A DNA stretch of 15,573 nt from JBEKZQ01 sp049509675. Lineage in GTDB: Bacteria; Planctomycetota; Planctomycetia; Pirellulales; Thermoguttaceae. Position numbers and translations under genes: made by a program. How positions within the stretch are numbered: the first letter of the stretch is position 1; the number at the start of each line of letters is the position of its first letter. Below, in pieces: positions 6,760 through 15,134 of this stretch. The stretch lies in the NCBI GenBank assembly GCA_049509675.1, contig JBEKZQ010000100.1, positions 1-15,573 on the forward strand, read 5' to 3'. The notes below the pieces were generated by a model, which made no database searches, was not told the DNA's origin, and worked only from the letters and a program-made list of their open reading frames with translations.

Positions 6760-8226
6760 TTACGCTGCGCGGGACACGTCCTCTCCCCGCGGAGTTTCCG
6801 CCGAGACACTCGGGAACATAATCGTCGGCCTGGCCGCCGTTGCGCCGGTCGAGCCGATGATTCGATAGTCCAGAAGCCGTTTCATGAGGTACTTGACCTG
6901 GCTCGGCCGGACCGACGTCGCCAGCCTGAACAGCCGGCCGGGGTTGGCGAAATAGAATTTTCGAAATGCGCAGATTTGCGCCCGGACTAGTTGGTTGCGT
7001 GTCATGCCCGACGGCAACCATTCCGGCTCGCGAAAACTATCCTTGCTCCAATTGGGGCAGAACTGGCCGTCCAGCGTATCCCACAATTCGCAGCCGGGCA
7101 AGACATCCAGGATCAAGAACTGCGCCCGCGACAAATTCGACGATGAAGCGAAGTGGATCGTTTCCACCAAGGTTTCGGCTGTCTCGCCGGGCAGACCGAA
7201 GACAAAAAAGCCCTGGCAGCAGATGCCGGCCTTGCGAGCCATCTTGATGGAGTCGTTGATCGTGGCGAGGCTTTCCTGTTTCTTGATGTTTCTTAAGATT
7301 TGCGCGTTCGCGGATTCAACGCCGAAAGCGAAATAATAGCAGCCGCTTCGCTTCATGAGCGAGATCAGTTCCGCATCGACTTTATCGGCGCGGATGCCGT
7401 TGGGACATGCCCAACTGATTTGTATTTCTTCCGCGATCAGCAGGCGGCAGATTTCCTCGATATGCGATCTTTTCAGCGTCAAGTTGTCGTCTTCAAAATG
7501 GATTTCCTTGACGCCGTAATTGTCGACGAGATAGTGAACCTCGTCGATGACGTTGCGAGGCGAACGGAATCGAATGCGGCGGCCGCAAAGCTTGGGACTG
7601 GCACAGAACGTGCATTCATAAGGACAGCCGCGCGACGTAACGACGACGCCGATGGGATAATTCCTGGCGATCGCGCCATGGGGCGCGTAAGGGTAGCTCG
7701 AAGGACTCATCTGTGCCCAGTCGGGAAACGGGATGTCGTCGAGACAGTCGATCGGTTTGGCCTTGACGACGTTGTCGTCATCGATTGTGTCAATGTTGTC
7801 GGCGGTATAAACGCCGGAAATGCCGCGAGGATCGAATCGACGTTCAACCAACTCGGCCAACGCCATTTCACCCTCGCCGGCGATAAGAAAATCGCATTGC
7901 GAGTCCCTGAGCGTCGCTCGCGGCAGCACGGTGGGATGAACGCCGCCGAGAATCACGCGCACGCCATACGACTTGAGTTTCCTGCAAAGTGAGACCACTG
8001 TGTCATAGTAGCAGGTCATGCACATGATGCCGACCGCCTCGGGCTGCTCCTGCAAAATGCGATCCACCAAGACATCCGCCGTCAGGTTGTCTCGCACGGC
8101 GTCGATGATTTTTGTTTCGATGCCTCGTTTTTGCAGATAGGAAGACAGGTATCCCAGGCCAAGAGGGGGAGTAATGATATGCGTGTCGTAAAAAGGCCGG
8201 ACAAGAAGAATTGCCATTCTGCCCAT
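6760..8226 (-). CDS. B12-binding-domain-type radical SAM protein (paralogue 1)
   Basis: Radical S-adenosylmethionine enzyme of the BchE/P-methylase-like architecture, cytoplasmic, 488 aa. Residues about 5-130 form a Rossmann-like cobalamin-binding-type domain (PLGLGYLSSYLQKRG, LGGVHPTVLPRAT, AGEGEMAL). The cobalamin His-ligand motif DxHxxG is absent (the site reads IIDAVRDN). The radical SAM domain begins at TSRGCPYECTFCAS, with cluster cysteines 201, 205 and 208; IHFEDDNLT and GFFVFGLPGET follow as expected. The C-terminal 120 residues resemble those of the second radical-SAM protein (9009-10547), including the RKFYFANPGRLFRL / KRFYFRPRIIWSYL stretch. The start could also be the ATG at 8217. 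It transcribes leftward and converges on the SGNH hydrolase. The reaction is unknown; C-methylation, ring contraction and C-C coupling occur in the family. Confidence 0.88.
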   Translation of the reverse strand: MGRMAILLVRPFYDTHIITPPLGLGYLSSYLQKRGIETKIIDAVRDNLTADVLVDRILQEQPEAVGIMCMTCYYDTVVSLCRKLKSYGVRVILGGVHPTVLPRATLRDSQCDFLIAGEGEMALAELVERRFDPRGISGVYTADNIDTIDDDNVVKAKPIDCLDDIPFPDWAQMSPSSYPYAPHGAIARNYPIGVVVTSRGCPYECTFCASPKLCGRRIRFRSPRNVIDEVHYLVDNYGVKEIHFEDDNLTLKRSHIEEICRLLIAEEIQISWACPNGIRADKVDAELISLMKRSGCYYFAFGVESANAQILRNIKKQESLATINDSIKMARKAGICCQGFFVFGLPGETAETLVETIHFASSSNLSRAQFLILDVLPGCELWDTLDGQFCPNWSKDSFREPEWLPSGMTRNQLVRAQICAFRKFYFANPGRLFRLATSVRPSQVKYLMKRLLDYRIIGSTGATAARPTIMFPSVSAETPRGEDVSRAA

Positions 8227-8268
8227 CGGGTTTGAGAAGTGGATCGTCGACCGGCCGGCAGCGGCAGA

Positions 8269-8297
8269 ATGTTAGCCACAATGGCAATCGATGGCAA
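8269..8297 (-). promoter_or_regulatory. Promoter-like boxes for the leftward radical-SAM gene
   Basis: Leftward TTGCCA (8292-8297), a 17-nt spacer and TAACAT (8269-8274), 42 bp upstream of the ATG at 8226. Consensus matches are 5/6 and 4/6. The -35 lies in a short tandem repeat: ATGGCAAT occurs at 8281-8288 and 8291-8298 on the plus strand. Prediction only. Confidence 0.35.
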
Positions 8298-8844
8298 TAG
8301 CGATTCCCAGTCCTTCAAGGGAGAAAGGGAGAATATTTTCGCCGCGCAAGGGACATGGCGTTGCCGCTACCCCTTTCCGCACGTTAGCTGTCATGCGGCC
8401 TCGTGGTAGCCTTGGATACGCCTTCTCCATGCGGATCACCGTGGCGTCGCGAACCGACGATTTTTCCAAGATGCCGACTCGCTCCATTTCCTCCTCGGCC
8501 AGTGCGATCAACTCCGCGTCGGACATCTTCCACAAGTCGTCGGTCTGGTAGCAGAAATACTCCAGGCCAAGCCACAGCAGCGAGGGATCCGCAACCATCG
8601 CGGGGCTCCAATTATTGAAAACCTGAAGCCGTCCGACCCGCACGTCCGGCTCTTGGATGTAAATCCAGTTGTCGCGGATCGGCCGGCGTTCTCCCTGGCA
8701 ATTGTCGCAGACTTTCAATTGGTCGACCAGCAGGCCGACAGTGATGAAATCGCGATAGATCAACGAGGTTATGACCTTCTTCTGGGCGACATCGCCGCAT
8801 GGTCGCAAGAGCCTCTTGAAATAGTGGGTCAACGCCGACGCCAA
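8272..8844 (-). pseudogene. Fragment of an FAD-dependent amine-oxidase-type oxidoreductase
   Basis: The frame encodes an internal piece of a NAD(P)/FAD-dependent oxidoreductase of the protoporphyrinogen-oxidase/UDP-galactopyranose-mutase-like superfamily. Recognisable stretches are LIYRDFITVGLLVDQLKV (28-45), IRDNWIYIQEPDVRVGRLQ (56-74), FNNWSPAMVADP, WLGLEYFC and VRDATVIRMEKAYP (131-144), all in order. The N-terminal FAD-binding GxGxxG domain is missing. The C-terminus after KAYP (about 8410), where family members continue through a Tyr/Gly/Arg-rich FAD-contacting end, is replaced by unrelated residues. Homology therefore covers about 8410-8800 of the frame. The frame itself is unbroken, which suggests recent truncation, but without the nucleotide-binding domain no activity is expected. 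Such enzymes occur in polysaccharide loci, so it was probably once part of this cluster. Confidence 0.7.
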
Positions 8845-8928
8845 TTGCTTTCCAGTCCCTGCGGCGCTCCGCCTCCCGCCAGAACCCGAGGCTCCGAAGC
8901 TCGCCGCGGACCCGCGGACAAACTTCCC

Positions 8929-8957
8929 TTGACGCGTCTGGACGCGATGGATATTCT
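8929..8957 (+). promoter_or_regulatory. Promoter-like boxes for the rightward radical-SAM gene
   Basis: TTGACG (8929-8934), a 17-nt spacer and TATTCT (8952-8957), 51 bp before the ATG at 9009. Matches to sigma-70 are 5/6 and 4/6. No Shine-Dalgarno is clear before the ATG. The 8845-9008 stretch has no gene I can support. Confidence 0.38.
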
Positions 8958-9008
8958 TCGCCGTCTGCGTGCAGGCTGTTCTCGCTCCGGCAATTCCTGG
9001 ATGATCGC

Positions 9009-10547
9009 ATGGACATTGTGCTTATCAACCCTCCGCTGTCTCAGGAAGAGCGGTATGGAGTGAAGTTCAAGGCCGGCGGCCAGACCGCGCCCATCGGCCT
9101 GGCGATTCTGGCCGCGGTCTGCCGGGAGGCCGGATTTCGGACCGCGATCATCGACGCTGCCGGCCAGGGGCTGGGTCTGGCCGAGACTGTGGAGAAAGTT
9201 CTCGCGCTGCGGCCGAAGTACGTCGGACTCACCGCCGCCACCATCTCCGTCTTCAACGCCCGGGACGTGGCCCTGGAACTACGAAAAGCCAATCCCGCGA
9301 TCAGGATCCTTCTTGGCGGCGCGCACATCACCGCGGCCCTGTCGGAAACCGTGCAACGCATGGGCCCTTTCTTTGACGTTGCCGTGCTCGGCGAGGGGGA
9401 GGTCACGATCGTCGACCTCCTCCGGGCCCTCGCCAGCGGCCGGCCGTTGTCGGAAGTGAGGGGAATCGCCTATCGATCCGACGCACGTTGCCGGGAATTC
9501 ACTTTGACCGCGCCGCGGGAACTCATCGAGGACCTGGACAGTATTCCTTTTCCGGCCTGGGACCTGTTGCCTGATCTGGGCAAGTCCTACTGCCCCCCGG
9601 CGCATACCGTGAAGCGTTTCCCGGCATCGCTGATCATGACTTCCCGCGGCTGTCCGGGAAAATGCACCTTTTGCGACAACAAAGTCTTTGGGAGAAGGTT
9701 GCGGGCCCATTCCACGGATTACGTGATCCGGCTGATCCGGCACTTGCAGGAGCAGTACGGGATCCGAGAGTTCCAGATCCGGGATGACAACTTTCTGGCG
9801 TTCAAGCAGCGGGCGGTCGAACTGTGTCAGCGGCTGATCAACGAAAAGATCGACGTCGCATGGAGCTGCGCCGGCCGAGTCGACATGATCGCGCCCGACA
9901 TGCTGCGCCTGATGAAGAAGGCCGGATGCTGGCAAATCTGGTACGGCATCGAGTCGGGGAGCGACCGCATCCTAGGGGTCATCAAGAAGAACACGACCTG
10001 CGAAAGGATCGAATACGCCGTTCGCAGCACCAAGCGGGCAGGCATTTCTCCCTGCGGATTCTTCATGATCGGCTTGCCGACGGAAACGGAAGACGACATG
10101 AAAGCCACGATCGACCTGCTCCTGCGGTTGCCGCTGGACGACTTTCACATCATGCACACCGTGCCCCTGCCCGGCTGTGAACTCTACCGCACGGCACATG
10201 AATTCGGCGATTTCGACAACGACTGGAAACAAATGTGTGGCTGGACCGTGTCCTTCCTGCCGCATGGGCTCTCTCCTGAAAAGCTGGTTTACTATTCGAA
10301 CACGGCCCTGAAAAGATTCTATTTCAGACCGCGGATCATCTGGAGTTACTTGAAGAGGATCCGCAGCGTGAGGCACGCGCAAGTGTACGCCTCCGCGTTG
10401 ATGGCCTTTCTGGCCTATGTTTCCAAGAACAAGAGGTGTTCCGCCGGAATCGCCGATGTGGGAGTGCGGCCTGAGGCGGGCGGCGGATCGCCGGGCCAGC
10501 TCCGGACCTTTTTCGCCGAAAGGACACCAAGGCGCCGCGCGGCCTGA
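9009..10547 (+). CDS. B12-binding-domain-type radical SAM protein (paralogue 2)
   Basis: Second radical SAM enzyme of the BchE-like architecture, 512 aa, cytoplasmic. The N-terminal cobalamin-type domain covers about 1-140 (INPPLSQEERYG, PIGLAILAAVCREAGF, LLGGAHITAA at 101-110, LGEGEVTIVDLL at 127-138). The DxHxxG cobalamin-ligand motif is absent; the position reads IIDAAGQG. The radical SAM domain starts at TSRGCPGKCTFCDN, with cluster cysteines 215, 219 and 222, followed by IRDDNFLAF, WYGIESGSDRIL and GFFMIGLPTETEDDM. The last 35 residues are basic and of low complexity. It is related to the leftward paralogue (6760-8226) along its full length but clearly diverged, so the two probably act on different or successive substrates. 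It probably leads a transcript that includes the glycosyltransferase, 134 bp downstream. Reaction unknown. Confidence 0.88.
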   Translation: MDIVLINPPLSQEERYGVKFKAGGQTAPIGLAILAAVCREAGFRTAIIDAAGQGLGLAETVEKVLALRPKYVGLTAATISVFNARDVALELRKANPAIRILLGGAHITAALSETVQRMGPFFDVAVLGEGEVTIVDLLRALASGRPLSEVRGIAYRSDARCREFTLTAPRELIEDLDSIPFPAWDLLPDLGKSYCPPAHTVKRFPASLIMTSRGCPGKCTFCDNKVFGRRLRAHSTDYVIRLIRHLQEQYGIREFQIRDDNFLAFKQRAVELCQRLINEKIDVAWSCAGRVDMIAPDMLRLMKKAGCWQIWYGIESGSDRILGVIKKNTTCERIEYAVRSTKRAGISPCGFFMIGLPTETEDDMKATIDLLLRLPLDDFHIMHTVPLPGCELYRTAHEFGDFDNDWKQMCGWTVSFLPHGLSPEKLVYYSNTALKRFYFRPRIIWSYLKRIRSVRHAQVYASALMAFLAYVSKNKRCSAGIADVGVRPEAGGGSPGQLRTFFAERTPRRRAA

Positions 10548-10681
10548 GCCGCCGCCTGGCGAATGGGAGTCCGGCCAGCGTCGCGATGAACAAGATCAGC
10601 CGTGCAACGGGCGGCTGGCAATGAGCAACGGCCACGGACTGCCTCGCGCAGTTCCCGCGGCACCTGGACCTGCAGGCAACG

Positions 10682-12433
10682 ATGTTGATCCTCCGCCAGA
10701 AACTCGCTTGCGTGGCGATCGGGCTGTTCTTTCTCTTATGCATGGCGCTCGGCGCTTGGCGACTGGACGCCGATCCTTCGCCCTTGAAACGATTAGGCGA
10801 CGTCAACGACGAAGGCTGGTGGCTGCATAACGCCCGGTGCAAAGTGCTCTTCGGCACCTTCCTGCCGGACGAGATGAACCAGGGACTGATCGGCGCCCCC
10901 TTGTTCACTGCCGCGGAGTGGCTGTGTTTTTCTGTCGCCGGCGTGAGTCTCTTTACCGGCCGGCTTGTCTCGTTGGCGGCCCTGTGGTTGATCTTGCTGA
11001 TGCTTTTCTTTCTGGTGCGCGATGCATTCTCCGCCGGCAAAGCAATGTTGGCCGTGGCCATGTTGGGTCTGATGCACGAGACGCTCATGTATGCCCGATG
11101 GTCCACGCCCATCCTGCCCGAAATGTGTTTCCTCACGGCGATCCTTTTCTTCTGGGAACGCGGCAAGAAGGGAAGCCCCGGGTGGATGATGGCAGCCGGC
11201 GGATGCCTCGCGGCCGCTGGGGCCATGAAGCTCTCTTCGTTCTATTTCGCGCCTTCCATCGTCTTGTTCCTTGCGGGGAGTTGGGTTGTTCGCAGAGAGA
11301 TGGATCGCCGGCGTCTGGTTCTGTTCGTCGCCGGCGCCGCCCTGGCAACCGCTGTCCTGGCCGCCTTCTTTCTGGCCAATTGGCAACAGTTCCGCTTCTT
11401 CGCCGCGACCGTCGGCAGGGCGAACTTCGTCGGAAGTCACCGCGAGTGGGAGGGACTCCGCGGCTTTCTTAGCGTGCTGCGCAACCCTGCGCTGAAGCAT
11501 CCCGGTGTGTCGATTCTGACGGTCTTTGTGTCGCTGTGGCTTCTGGAGCAAGTCGTCGCGGTGTCGCAGCGCGGACTGCGATCGGCCTTGTGCCGTCTCT
11601 CGACCGCCGAATTCTACTCGTTGTGTTGGTTGGCCGGCTCGATGACGGCGTTGGCCGTTTCGACGGACAAGGCGGACCGCCGCTTCGTGCTGTTCTTCGT
11701 ACCCATGACGATCCTGGCGGCCATGTTCACGCTGCGGCAGTTTCAATGCGCTGCGGACCGCAGCGGCCGTTGTGACGGCGTCGTTCCCCGGTCTTGGCTT
11801 GCGCGGATTGCCTTCTGGCTTACGACCACGCTCGTGTGGGGGTATTACACGGGAGGGGCGATCATTCTGGTCGGGACGCGCGCGTTGTACGCCGACGCCT
11901 TGCGGCTACGCCTTCCCGCTTATGCCGTCTCCTTGGCCGCCTCCGCGCTGGTCGCGGCGGTCTTATTCCTGCTCCGCAAACCGAAAGTCGCCCTGGCCGG
12001 CTGGTTGGGCCTGTTCTTCGCCGTCAGCCTGACCCTCGATGGCCTCTGGTATCTTCGCCCCAGCTACACGTTGCGCGACGCGTCCCGGTCCCTGGCCTCC
12101 GCAGCGGCAGACGGTACAATGTTTGTGGGGTATTGGAGTCACGAATTGTCGTTGGAGAATCGCGCATTGCCGATCCAGTCGCCCTGGCGCCAGGAGGCCC
12201 CCCTGAATGGATGGTTCGCCGACGAGGCCTCGTGGCGGAGTTTCCTGATGATCGTCAACGACGATTTCGACGGCGAGCCGGGCCGCGGCTGCGATGCGGA
12301 GAAGCTGGCGAGTTTTTCTCCCCGGCGCGTGCGTCAGGTCTGCCAGGTGAACCTGTGTCCGAAACTGCTGGGCGGCTACAGGTTCCGCGCGACCGTCTAT
12401 CACGTCGCGGCGGACGGGGTCCCGCATGGATGA
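10682..12433 (+). CDS. GT-C (GT39/PMT-like) membrane glycosyltransferase
   Basis: Polytopic transferase that moves a sugar from a polyprenyl-phosphate carrier on the outer face of the cytoplasmic membrane. In 583 aa there is an N-terminal membrane segment (about 8-27), then a first external loop with the acidic motif DVNDEGWWLHNAR (40-52; Asp43, Glu44). This is the position and style of the catalytic Asp/Glu motif of ArnT/PMT-type GT-C enzymes. About ten more hydrophobic segments reach to about residue 455, and a soluble C-terminal domain of about 130 residues follows. CAGG at 10673-10676, 5 nt before the ATG, is a weak Shine-Dalgarno. It follows the radical-SAM gene on the same strand. The segment FAVSLTLDGLWYLRPS (about 446-461) recurs as a dead antisense copy at 5154-5264. 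The sugar and acceptor cannot be read from sequence. Confidence 0.83.
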   Translation: MLILRQKLACVAIGLFFLLCMALGAWRLDADPSPLKRLGDVNDEGWWLHNARCKVLFGTFLPDEMNQGLIGAPLFTAAEWLCFSVAGVSLFTGRLVSLAALWLILLMLFFLVRDAFSAGKAMLAVAMLGLMHETLMYARWSTPILPEMCFLTAILFFWERGKKGSPGWMMAAGGCLAAAGAMKLSSFYFAPSIVLFLAGSWVVRREMDRRRLVLFVAGAALATAVLAAFFLANWQQFRFFAATVGRANFVGSHREWEGLRGFLSVLRNPALKHPGVSILTVFVSLWLLEQVVAVSQRGLRSALCRLSTAEFYSLCWLAGSMTALAVSTDKADRRFVLFFVPMTILAAMFTLRQFQCAADRSGRCDGVVPRSWLARIAFWLTTTLVWGYYTGGAIILVGTRALYADALRLRLPAYAVSLAASALVAAVLFLLRKPKVALAGWLGLFFAVSLTLDGLWYLRPSYTLRDASRSLASAAADGTMFVGYWSHELSLENRALPIQSPWRQEAPLNGWFADEASWRSFLMIVNDDFDGEPGRGCDAEKLASFSPRRVRQVCQVNLCPKLLGGYRFRATVYHVAADGVPHG

Positions 12434-12838
12434 TGGAACGGAGGCGGATCAGGGGCGCGCATCGGCGAAATCGGGGCCTTGGCGCGACGGTGGTTCTGGG
12501 CGGCCCCTTTGCCCTTTAGCCCTTTTCGCAATCGGGATCGCGCGCCAGGATTGGCTGTTCGACGACTACCATCCCAAGGGCGCGCGCATTCCGTGGTTCA
12601 ACCGGCGGGAACGAATTGCCATTGGGAAAATCGGACCGATTCTATCGCACCATGACGCCGCCGGATGTCGACGATTGGGACGAGCCTGCTCTTGGCAGCC
12701 GAAGCCACCAAACGCGCGGGCAGCGACGGAAGGGTTGACAAAATATACCTTGACCGAAGAATACTGGGCGAATACACTCATTAGGGTTTCAGGCATTTCT
12801 TGACTTTTCGCACGGCCCCTGGGCGGCAGGGCAGGCGT
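12434..12838 (+). other. 405-bp gap upstream of the carbamoyltransferase, no confident gene
   Basis: No recognisable gene. A frame from an ATG at 12426, overlapping the glycosyltransferase stop, runs 125 codons to 12803, but its product has no recognisable signal. A second frame gives a short acidic peptide from TTG 12616 or ATG 12652 to the stop at 12738 (MTPPDVDDWDEPALGSRS and so on). It looks protein-like in composition but has no Shine-Dalgarno or known family. The last 100 bp are AT-richer and carry promoter-like boxes (12735-12778). The stretch may hold the remains of a lost gene. Confidence 0.5.
12735..12778 (+). promoter_or_regulatory. Promoter-like boxes for the carbamoyltransferase operon
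   Basis: TTGACC (12750-12755), a 17-nt spacer and TACACT (12773-12778), 60 bp before the start codon at 12839. A second TTGACA lies at 12735-12740, with AATACT at 12760-12765 (19-nt spacer). The AT-rich setting in otherwise GC-rich DNA supports a promoter here, but which pair is used cannot be decided. Confidence 0.45.
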
Positions 12839-14671
12839 TTGACTACAATTCTCGGGATATCTGCATTCTATCACGACTCTGCGGCGGCGCTTGTCGTGGA
12901 TGGCGAAATTGTCGCCGCAGCCCAAGAAGAGCGCTTTACCCGCAAGAAACACGACCACGAGTTCCCCGTCCGGGCAATCGAGTTCTGCCTCGCGGAAGGT
13001 GGCTTGAAGCCCGACCAACTCGATCTGGTAGGCTTCTACGACAAACCTTTTCTGAAATTCGAGCGGCTGCTGGAAACTTACCTCGCGTTTGTGCCGATGG
13101 GCTTTCGCTCCTTCCTGCTCAGCATGCCTCTCTGGTTGCGGCAGAAGCTGCATTTGCCGCGCGAAATCCGCCGGGGCTTGCAAGGGGGCTACCGAAATCG
13201 TTGCGTGTTTACAGAACATCACGAATCGCACGCCGCCAGCGCGTTCTTTCCGTCGCCGTTCGAAGAGGCGGCGATTCTCACTGTGGATGGAGTGGGCGAA
13301 TGGGCAACGGCCAGTTTCGGTGTTGGCCGCGGCAATAGCATTACCCTGACCCACGAACAACGCTTCCCCCATTCGCTCGGATTGTTGTACTCGGCCTTCA
13401 CCTATTTCTGCGGCTTCCGGGTAAATTCGGGCGAATACAAGCTGATGGGCCTGGCACCCTATGGCGAGCCGAAGTACGAAGACCTGATCCGCGAGAAACT
13501 GCTCGACCTGAAAGCCGACGGTTCCTTCCGACTGGACTTGTCTTATTTCGACTTCTGTGCCGGGCTGACCATGACCTCGTCAAGCTTCGCACGGCTGTTC
13601 GGCGGACCGCCGCGGAGCCCTGAAGCCAGTCTGACCCAGCGCGAAATGGACCTGGCCGCGTCGATCCAGAACGTGACCGAGGACATCATGCTCCGCACCG
13701 TGCGGCACTTGCACGAACAAACGGGGATGGACAATCTTTGCCTGGCGGGGGGCGTGGCCCTGAATTGCGTGGGCAACGGACGGATCCTGACGGAGGGGCC
13801 ATTCCGAAAGCTCTGGATCCAGCCCGCGGCCGGCGACGCCGGCGGAGCACTGGGAACGGCCTTGTTCATCTGGCACCAACTTCTCGGGCATGAGCGAAAG
13901 AGGCGGACGAGCGATACGCAACGTGGTTCTCTTCTGGGGCCGAAATACTCCAACGAACAGATTCGTGCTTTCCTCGATGGTCAGAAGGCGATTTACCGGT
14001 ACTTCGACGAGGAAGATGAACTGTGCCGCCACGTGGCTGGCCTGATCGCGTCGGAGAAGGTCGTTGGCTGGCTGCAGGGCCGAGTGGAATTCGGCCCGCG
14101 GGCCTTGGGCAATCGCAGCATTCTCGGCGACGCGCGCAGCCGCAACATGCAGTCGGTAATGAACCTCAAGATCAAGTTTCGCGAGTCATTTCGGCCCTTC
14201 GCGCCGGTAGTGCTTCGAGAACGAGCCAGCGAGTACTTCGAGCTGGACGGCGACGTGGAGAGTCCCTACATGCTGCTGGTGGCTCCGGTGAAACACGAAA
14301 AGCGGGTGAAGTACGATGCCAGCGGCGCGGCGGGTCTGGAAAAGTTGAAGAAGATTCGATCCTGCGTGCCCGCCATTACACACGTCGACTATTCGGCCCG
14401 CGTGCAGACGGTCGACTCGTGTCGGCACGGCCGGTTTTACAAACTGTTGAAGGCATTCGACGCGCAAACCGATTGCCCGGTAATGATTAACACGAGCTTC
14501 AATGTGCGCGGCGAGCCGATCGTTTGCTCTCCCGAGCACGCCTATCGCTGCTTCATGGCTACCAACATGGACGTGCTCGTTCTGGAGAACTACGTGTTGC
14601 TGAAGCAAGAGCAACCGGCAGCGAAAGAACGTTCCCTGGACTCTTACCTCGCGCAGTTTTCCTTGGACTAA
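12839..14671 (+). CDS. NodU/CmcH-type O-carbamoyltransferase (SxtI-like)
   Basis: Carbamoyltransferase that forms carbamoyl-adenylate from carbamoyl phosphate and ATP, then passes the carbamoyl group to a hydroxyl, as in TobZ, NodU and SxtI. Full length at 610 aa. N-terminal ASKHA-type domain: ILGISAFYHDSAAAL, QEERFTRKKHD, the metal-site histidines in HHESHAASAFF (His127, 128, 131) and DGVGEW (Asp150), KLMGLAPYGEP and LAGGVALN (302-309). C-terminal YrdC-like domain: GRVEFGPRALGNRSIL (414-429), RESFRPFAPV and INTSFNVRGEPIVCSP (550-565). All expected motifs are present. The start is the TTG at 12839, placing MTTILGI at the normal N-terminus, with AGGG 7 nt upstream; a TTG at 12800 would add 13 unrelated residues. 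SxtJ- and DUF5989-family genes follow at short gaps, the gene order of sxtI-sxtJ-sxtK. The acceptor is unknown; a glycan or glycolipid is likely from context. Confidence 0.93.
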   Translation: MTTILGISAFYHDSAAALVVDGEIVAAAQEERFTRKKHDHEFPVRAIEFCLAEGGLKPDQLDLVGFYDKPFLKFERLLETYLAFVPMGFRSFLLSMPLWLRQKLHLPREIRRGLQGGYRNRCVFTEHHESHAASAFFPSPFEEAAILTVDGVGEWATASFGVGRGNSITLTHEQRFPHSLGLLYSAFTYFCGFRVNSGEYKLMGLAPYGEPKYEDLIREKLLDLKADGSFRLDLSYFDFCAGLTMTSSSFARLFGGPPRSPEASLTQREMDLAASIQNVTEDIMLRTVRHLHEQTGMDNLCLAGGVALNCVGNGRILTEGPFRKLWIQPAAGDAGGALGTALFIWHQLLGHERKRRTSDTQRGSLLGPKYSNEQIRAFLDGQKAIYRYFDEEDELCRHVAGLIASEKVVGWLQGRVEFGPRALGNRSILGDARSRNMQSVMNLKIKFRESFRPFAPVVLRERASEYFELDGDVESPYMLLVAPVKHEKRVKYDASGAAGLEKLKKIRSCVPAITHVDYSARVQTVDSCRHGRFYKLLKAFDAQTDCPVMINTSFNVRGEPIVCSPEHAYRCFMATNMDVLVLENYVLLKQEQPAAKERSLDSYLAQFSLD

Positions 14672-14699
14672 CCATTCCCCGAAGGCACGGTCGTCGACG

Positions 14700-15119
14700 A
14701 TGGCCTTGATTCGCGTGAATTATCGTCCGTCGCGGGCAGACTTGGCTGTTTTTGGCCTGTGCTGGCTGCTTTTCTTTGGCTGCTGGGGTGGCATGGTGGC
14801 TTGGAGGCATCCGCTCCGGATGCCGGCCGCCTGGGCATTGTGGGGGGCCGCGCTGACCGCGCCGTTGATCGGTCTCCTGAATCCGGAGTTCCTGCGGATA
14901 CTTTACGTAGGCACGTCGTACCTGGCCTATCCTATCGGCTTGGCGGTGTCCTTCATCCTTCTGGCAGTTCTCTATTTTCTTGTGTTCACGCCCATCGGAT
15001 TCGTAATGCGGCTGTTTGGCCATGATCCAATGCAACGGCGATTTGATCACGATGCCAATTCCTATTGGATCGCCCGCGAACAGCACAACGACAAGAGTCG
15101 ATACTTCAAACAGTTTTGA
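14700..15119 (+). CDS. SxtJ-family membrane protein
   Basis: Small integral membrane protein of the SxtJ family, 139 aa, of unknown biochemical function. Hydrophobic segments lie at about 14-34, 42-60 and 76-103, and then comes a polar C-terminus. That end carries the family pattern SYWIAREQ and closes with RYFKQF. It starts 28 bp after the carbamoyltransferase stop and ends 15 bp before the DUF5989 gene, so the three are very likely one transcript. In saxitoxin clusters the same family sits directly after the carbamoyltransferase SxtI. A role as membrane anchor or partner that lets the soluble carbamoyltransferase act on a membrane-bound substrate is inference. No strong Shine-Dalgarno precedes the ATG. 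Confidence 0.85.
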   Translation: MALIRVNYRPSRADLAVFGLCWLLFFGCWGGMVAWRHPLRMPAAWALWGAALTAPLIGLLNPEFLRILYVGTSYLAYPIGLAVSFILLAVLYFLVFTPIGFVMRLFGHDPMQRRFDHDANSYWIAREQHNDKSRYFKQF

Positions 15120-15134
15120 GTGAGGCAGCAAGTC

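Noticed and set aside
8281..8298. Tandem ATGGCAAT copies as a CRISPR or iteron array
   Set aside because: Only two copies of 8 bp with a 2-bp spacer; far too short and few for either.
10336..11746. Long minus-strand open frames opposite the glycosyltransferase
   Set aside because: Low-complexity, Arg/Gln/His-rich products with no membrane or catalytic motifs; the plus-strand gene has a GT-C motif and regular membrane segments.
12426..12803. 125-codon plus-strand frame overlapping the glycosyltransferase stop
   Set aside because: The start overlaps attractively, but the product has no family signal and runs through the promoter-like AT-rich stretch; treated as noncoding.
12566..13372. Minus-strand frame of 268 codons across the gap and the start of the carbamoyltransferase
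   Set aside because: Most of it is opposite conserved carbamoyltransferase motifs, and the part in the gap has no recognisable signal.
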